Assembly: GCA_913009215.1 (NCBI GenBank)
Contig: CAJVXG010000009.1
Coordinates: 1-18,019 of the forward strand
Source: an uncultured Gammaproteobacteria bacterium
GTDB taxonomy: Bacteria > Pseudomonadota > Gammaproteobacteria > Acidiferrobacterales > CAJVXG01
Direction: 5' to 3'
Length of the DNA: 18,019 nt
Shown: in pieces, positions 15,457 through 18,019 of the stretch
How positions within the stretch are numbered: the stretch's first letter is position 1
How the letters are laid out: the number at the start of each line of letters is the position of its first letter
Translations under genes and position numbers: made by a program
The notes under the pieces: model-generated
What the model was told of the DNA's origin: nothing
Seen by the model: only the letters and a program-made list of their open reading frames with translations
The model's database searches: none

Positions 15457-15471
15457 TATAAAGAGAGCACC

Positions 15472-17622
15472 GTGGGTATTTACCATAAAAACGCATTACC
15501 AGCTGGGCACAGGCTGGCTGAGTATGAGATTCAATCCGTGCTGGGCCATGGTGGTTTTGGTATAACCTATTTGGCCAAAGACACCAGCCTTGGCGCCCTG
15601 GTGGCGGTTAAGGAATACTTGCCGAATGAGTTGGCTGCTCGCGACGGCGAAACGGCCGTTGTTCCCATCCTTGAAGACCGTAATGCTGTAAAAAGTTATC
15701 AGTGGGGTTTGCAACGCTTTATTGAAGAAGCACGTGCATTGGCGTTGTACAAGCACCCCAACATTGTACGTGTTTTGCGATACATGGAAATGAATGGTAC
15801 CGCCTATGTGGTGATGGAATACGAGCAAGGTATGAGTCTGGCACGGCATTTAAAAAATCAGGGCGGCCAACTGATCGAAACAGATTTATTGCGCGTTATT
15901 CTGCCTGTTCTTAACGGACTTACCGTGCTGCATGAAAACAATATGCTGCATCTGGATATCAAGCCGGATAATATTTATATACGTGTAGACGGCACGCCGA
16001 TGCTGATTGACTTTGGTTCTGCAAGAAGTGCTATTAGTCAGGCCAAGCACGTTATTCTTACGCCCGGGTATGCACCCATTGAACAGTACCCGGACAAAGG
16101 CAAACAAGGTCCCTGGACTGATCTCTATGCCATTGGTGCGACAATGTACAAATGCATTACCGGCAAGAAGCCGGAAGATTCCCTCAATCGTTATAAAACC
16201 ATTCTGCAATACCAGGCCGATCCCCTGACGCCAGTGAAAAAACTTGTAAAAGGAAAGTACCAACCCTATTTACTGGATTGTATCAACTGGTCCATGCAAC
16301 TTTATCCCAAAGACCGTCCAAAGTCGGCAAGGGAATTGCAGGATAGTATGATTGGCAAGCATCTGAAACGGAGGATTACCGGATCAAGCAATTCAATATC
16401 GAAGTCATCAAACCAGATTGCTGCAAAAAAAGCGTCAACACGAATTCGAATCCCGAAACAGCGTAAACATAAAAGCGGAAAGGGCAAATGGACATTTATT
16501 TTTATCGCGCTGGTGATTGCGGTGGGCCTCGGTGCCTGGTTCTGGCCCAAGCTTGGACCAAAGGTGCAGGCCCTCCTGAAAAAGAACAATATATCCATTA
16601 CTTTGCCAAAAGTATCCGGCTTATCGCGTGACAAGATCAATAGAGAGAATCGCACTACAAAAACAAGAGGCAGTCAAGGCACAAGCAGTATGCGGGGCAG
16701 GGGAAAGGAAACGGCGCCACCGGTCAGAAGTGTTACCGTATCAATGCCTGATCGTGTCTTATATCAACTGACGGGCCACAAGGACTGGGTTATGGGAGTG
16801 GCGGTTTCTCCAGACGGGTCGATGATCGCCTCTGCCGGTGCGGACAATAAAGTTCGATTGTGGAGTCTTTCCAGAGGTTCATTAAGACAAACTATGGGCG
16901 CCGGTTCCAGAACCAATACGTCTGTAGCATTTTCCCCAAGCGGCAATCTGGTTGCGGCCGGCAGTGTTGATGGGCGTGTCCGTGTCTGGAAGACATCCAA
17001 TGGGCGTAAACAGATTACCCTGAAAGGACATGCCCATGATGTCAATGCGGTAGCATTCTCACCCAATGGTCGCTGGTTGGCCACAGGCAGTAAGGACCAG
17101 TCGATAATCCTCTGGAGTACCAGGAACTGGAACGCATCCTATACCCTGACGGGCCATACGTCCGAGGTCCTGGCGGTTGCGTTTTCACCCAATGGCCAGT
17201 TACTGGCCACTGCTGGTGCTGATAAGTCTATCAAGATATGGGATATGGAGAGCTTTACGCTGTTGGCTACCTTTACCGGTCATCGTCGAAAGATTTTAAG
17301 TCTGGCGTTTTCACCAAATGGTAAATATATTGTTTCGGGTGGGGCGGGTGATGGTGTGCGAATCTGGTCGGTGCAGCGTGGTAGGGTGATACATCGTCTG
17401 GACGAGCTTCCGCGAGCCATGTCTGTGCAGTTCTCACCTAATGGCAAATACGTTGCTGCTGCTGGCGGTGGCGGACAGATTGTTTACTGGGATGCATACA
17501 ACGGGCGTTTTGTGCAAAGGCTCTCGGCGCACGATGGTTACGTCAATGCTATTGCTTTCTCCAAAGATGGCAGGCTGGTGTCCGGCGGTCGCGACAAAAT
17601 ACTCAAGGTTTGGGGTCATTAA
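15472..17622 (+). CDS. Membrane Ser/Thr protein kinase with C-terminal WD40 propeller
   Basis: A probable sensor or scaffolding Ser/Thr kinase of 716 residues, starting at GTG with an AAGAGAG ribosome binding site. The Hanks-type kinase domain (about 18-295) has the glycine loop GHGGFG (25-30) and the ATP-binding lysine in VAVKEY (Lys47). The catalytic loop is HLDIKPDN (160-167), with Leu where most kinases have Arg, and it keeps the catalytic Asp162. DFGSAR begins at 180, and TPGYAPIEQY replaces the usual APE motif. A very basic stretch (about 298-340) precedes one transmembrane helix (341-358, TFIFIALVIAVGLGAWFW). A Ser/Arg/Thr-rich linker leads to seven WD40 repeats (about 430-716), enough for a full propeller. 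The positive-inside rule places the kinase in the cytoplasm and the propeller in the periplasm. Substrates are unknown. No partner phosphatase is visible. It is not part of the conserved der block. Confidence 0.92.
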   Translation: MGIYHKNALPAGHRLAEYEIQSVLGHGGFGITYLAKDTSLGALVAVKEYLPNELAARDGETAVVPILEDRNAVKSYQWGLQRFIEEARALALYKHPNIVRVLRYMEMNGTAYVVMEYEQGMSLARHLKNQGGQLIETDLLRVILPVLNGLTVLHENNMLHLDIKPDNIYIRVDGTPMLIDFGSARSAISQAKHVILTPGYAPIEQYPDKGKQGPWTDLYAIGATMYKCITGKKPEDSLNRYKTILQYQADPLTPVKKLVKGKYQPYLLDCINWSMQLYPKDRPKSARELQDSMIGKHLKRRITGSSNSISKSSNQIAAKKASTRIRIPKQRKHKSGKGKWTFIFIALVIAVGLGAWFWPKLGPKVQALLKKNNISITLPKVSGLSRDKINRENRTTKTRGSQGTSSMRGRGKETAPPVRSVTVSMPDRVLYQLTGHKDWVMGVAVSPDGSMIASAGADNKVRLWSLSRGSLRQTMGAGSRTNTSVAFSPSGNLVAAGSVDGRVRVWKTSNGRKQITLKGHAHDVNAVAFSPNGRWLATGSKDQSIILWSTRNWNASYTLTGHTSEVLAVAFSPNGQLLATAGADKSIKIWDMESFTLLATFTGHRRKILSLAFSPNGKYIVSGGAGDGVRIWSVQRGRVIHRLDELPRAMSVQFSPNGKYVAAAGGGGQIVYWDAYNGRFVQRLSAHDGYVNAIAFSKDGRLVSGGRDKILKVWGH
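16759..17622 (+). repeat. Seven tandem WD40 coding repeats
   Basis: Seven units of about 120-126 bp encode blades ending RLWSL, RVWKT, ILWST, KIWDM, RIWSV, VYWDA and KVWGH. The FSPNG-type serine codons of repeats 3, 4, 5 and 6 lie at 17059, 17185, 17311 and 17434, giving spacings of 126, 126 and 123 bases. The nucleotide sequence around this motif is also similar between these units, so they are easily aligned as DNA repeats. Confidence 0.85.
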
Positions 17623-17638
17623 CCGAACGCTGGGGTTA
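17620..17638. terminator. Short inverted repeat between convergent genes
   Basis: TAACC (17620-17624) pairs with GGTTA (17634-17638) around a nine-base spacer. The left arm contains the kinase stop codon and the right arm contains the stop codon of the opposing peptidase gene, which are only 13 bases apart. It may be a minimal bidirectional terminator, but the stem is short. Confidence 0.25.
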
Positions 17639-18019
17639 TTTCACACCTTCCTGCAAAAAGATCCTGGGATCGACACGGGTATTATTCAGGCTTAATGACC
17701 AATGCAGGTGTGGACCGGTAACCCGGCCAGTGCTGCCGACTTCTCCGATTTTATCTCCCTGTTTCACCATTATTCCCGATGTCACTGTAATTTTGCTTAA
17801 GTGGTTGAGCATGGACACCATATTTTGTCCGTGGTCGATAAAGACTGTTTTGCCGTTGAAATAATAATCACCGGTGACCAGTATCACACCTGGAGCAGGT
17901 GCATGGATCGCCGTACCGGTTGGCGCCGCAATATCGATGCCACTGTGCGGGCGGCGCGGTTTCTTGTTAAAGAAGCGGCGCAAACCAAAGGCACTGCTGT
18001 ATCGTCCCTGTACCGGTTT
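17636..18019 (-). CDS. M23-family (LytM domain) metallopeptidase, C-terminal part
   Basis: This is the C-terminal 127 residues of a peptidoglycan-directed zinc endopeptidase. The reading frame remains open to the right edge (18019), so the gene starts outside the window. A TTG at 17981-17983 is not the real start, because family similarity continues upstream (YSSAFGLRRFFNKKPRRP). The M23 signature is present: HSGIDIAAPTGT gives the first zinc ligands (His and Asp of H-x3-D), and GPHLHW gives the HxH. GDYYFNGKTVFIDHGQNMVS and VKQGDKIGEVGSTGRVTG are typical. Such proteins act in the periplasm as cell-wall hydrolases or as hydrolase activators; intact catalytic residues favour the former. It is convergent with the kinase gene. 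Confidence 0.93.
   Translation of the reverse strand, partial: KPVQGRYSSAFGLRRFFNKKPRRPHSGIDIAAPTGTAIHAPAPGVILVTGDYYFNGKTVFIDHGQNMVSMLNHLSKITVTSGIMVKQGDKIGEVGSTGRVTGPHLHWSLSLNNTRVDPRIFLQEGVK

Noticed and set aside
15496..15849. Minus-strand open frame inside the kinase domain, and others opposite the WD40 repeats
   Set aside because: Shadows of a strongly supported kinase and propeller coding frame.
17981..17983. TTG as the start of the M23 peptidase gene
   Set aside because: The conserved domain continues upstream in frame to the window edge, so the gene is cut by the window rather than starting here.
1..18019. CRISPR array, tRNA genes, insertion sequences or phage genes
   Set aside because: No regularly spaced repeats with unique spacers, tRNA-like folds, transposase motifs or phage proteins were seen.

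Overview
This window looks like a chromosomal segment of a gammaproteobacterium outside the Enterobacterales. The evidence is gene order. A complete trmJ-cysE-iscR-iscS-iscU-iscA-hscB-hscA-fdx-iscX block runs straight into ndk-rlmN-pilW(pilF)-rodZ-hisS-yfgM-bamB-der, all on the + strand, an order familiar from Pseudomonas-like and sulfur-oxidiser-like lineages. A PilF/PilW pilotin beside rlmN and rodZ implies type IV pili. The genus cannot be named from the sequence alone.

Region 1 (1-1686): trmJ (tRNA Cm32/Um32 methyltransferase) is followed by cysE (serine acetyltransferase, first step of cysteine synthesis). Both the cysE promoter region and the iscR promoter region carry a 25-bp element resembling the type 1 site of the Fe-S sensor IscR. 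The iscR copy is the stronger match. It overlaps the cysE stop codon.

Region 2 (1687-7297): this is the housekeeping ISC Fe-S cluster assembly operon. IscS takes sulfur from cysteine, IscU is the scaffold, IscA is an A-type carrier, HscB/HscA are the dedicated co-chaperone and chaperone, Fdx supplies electrons, and IscX is an IscS-binding regulator. All expected catalytic and ligand residues are present. Placing cysE directly upstream ties cysteine supply to the sulfur donor.

Region 3 (7298-15328): a structured 122-bp gap separates iscX from ndk. Then come ndk, rlmN, pilW, rodZ, hisS, yfgM, bamB and der. They cover nucleotide metabolism, rRNA/tRNA modification, pilus assembly, cell shape, translation, envelope protein quality, outer-membrane protein insertion and ribosome assembly. 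The isoprenoid gene ispG, which commonly sits between rodZ and hisS in this neighbourhood, is absent.

Region 4 (15329-18019): the conserved cluster ends here and a less ordinary gene follows. It encodes a 716-residue membrane Ser/Thr kinase with an N-terminal kinase domain, one transmembrane helix and a C-terminal seven-repeat WD40 propeller predicted to lie in the periplasm. Convergent to it, and running off the right edge, is the C-terminal part of an M23 (LytM-type) peptidoglycan peptidase. This region is the best candidate for something poorly described.

No tRNA, rRNA, CRISPR array, insertion sequence or attachment site was seen. No stretch over 300 bases lacks a gene. The largest gaps are 7298-7419 and 15329-15471.
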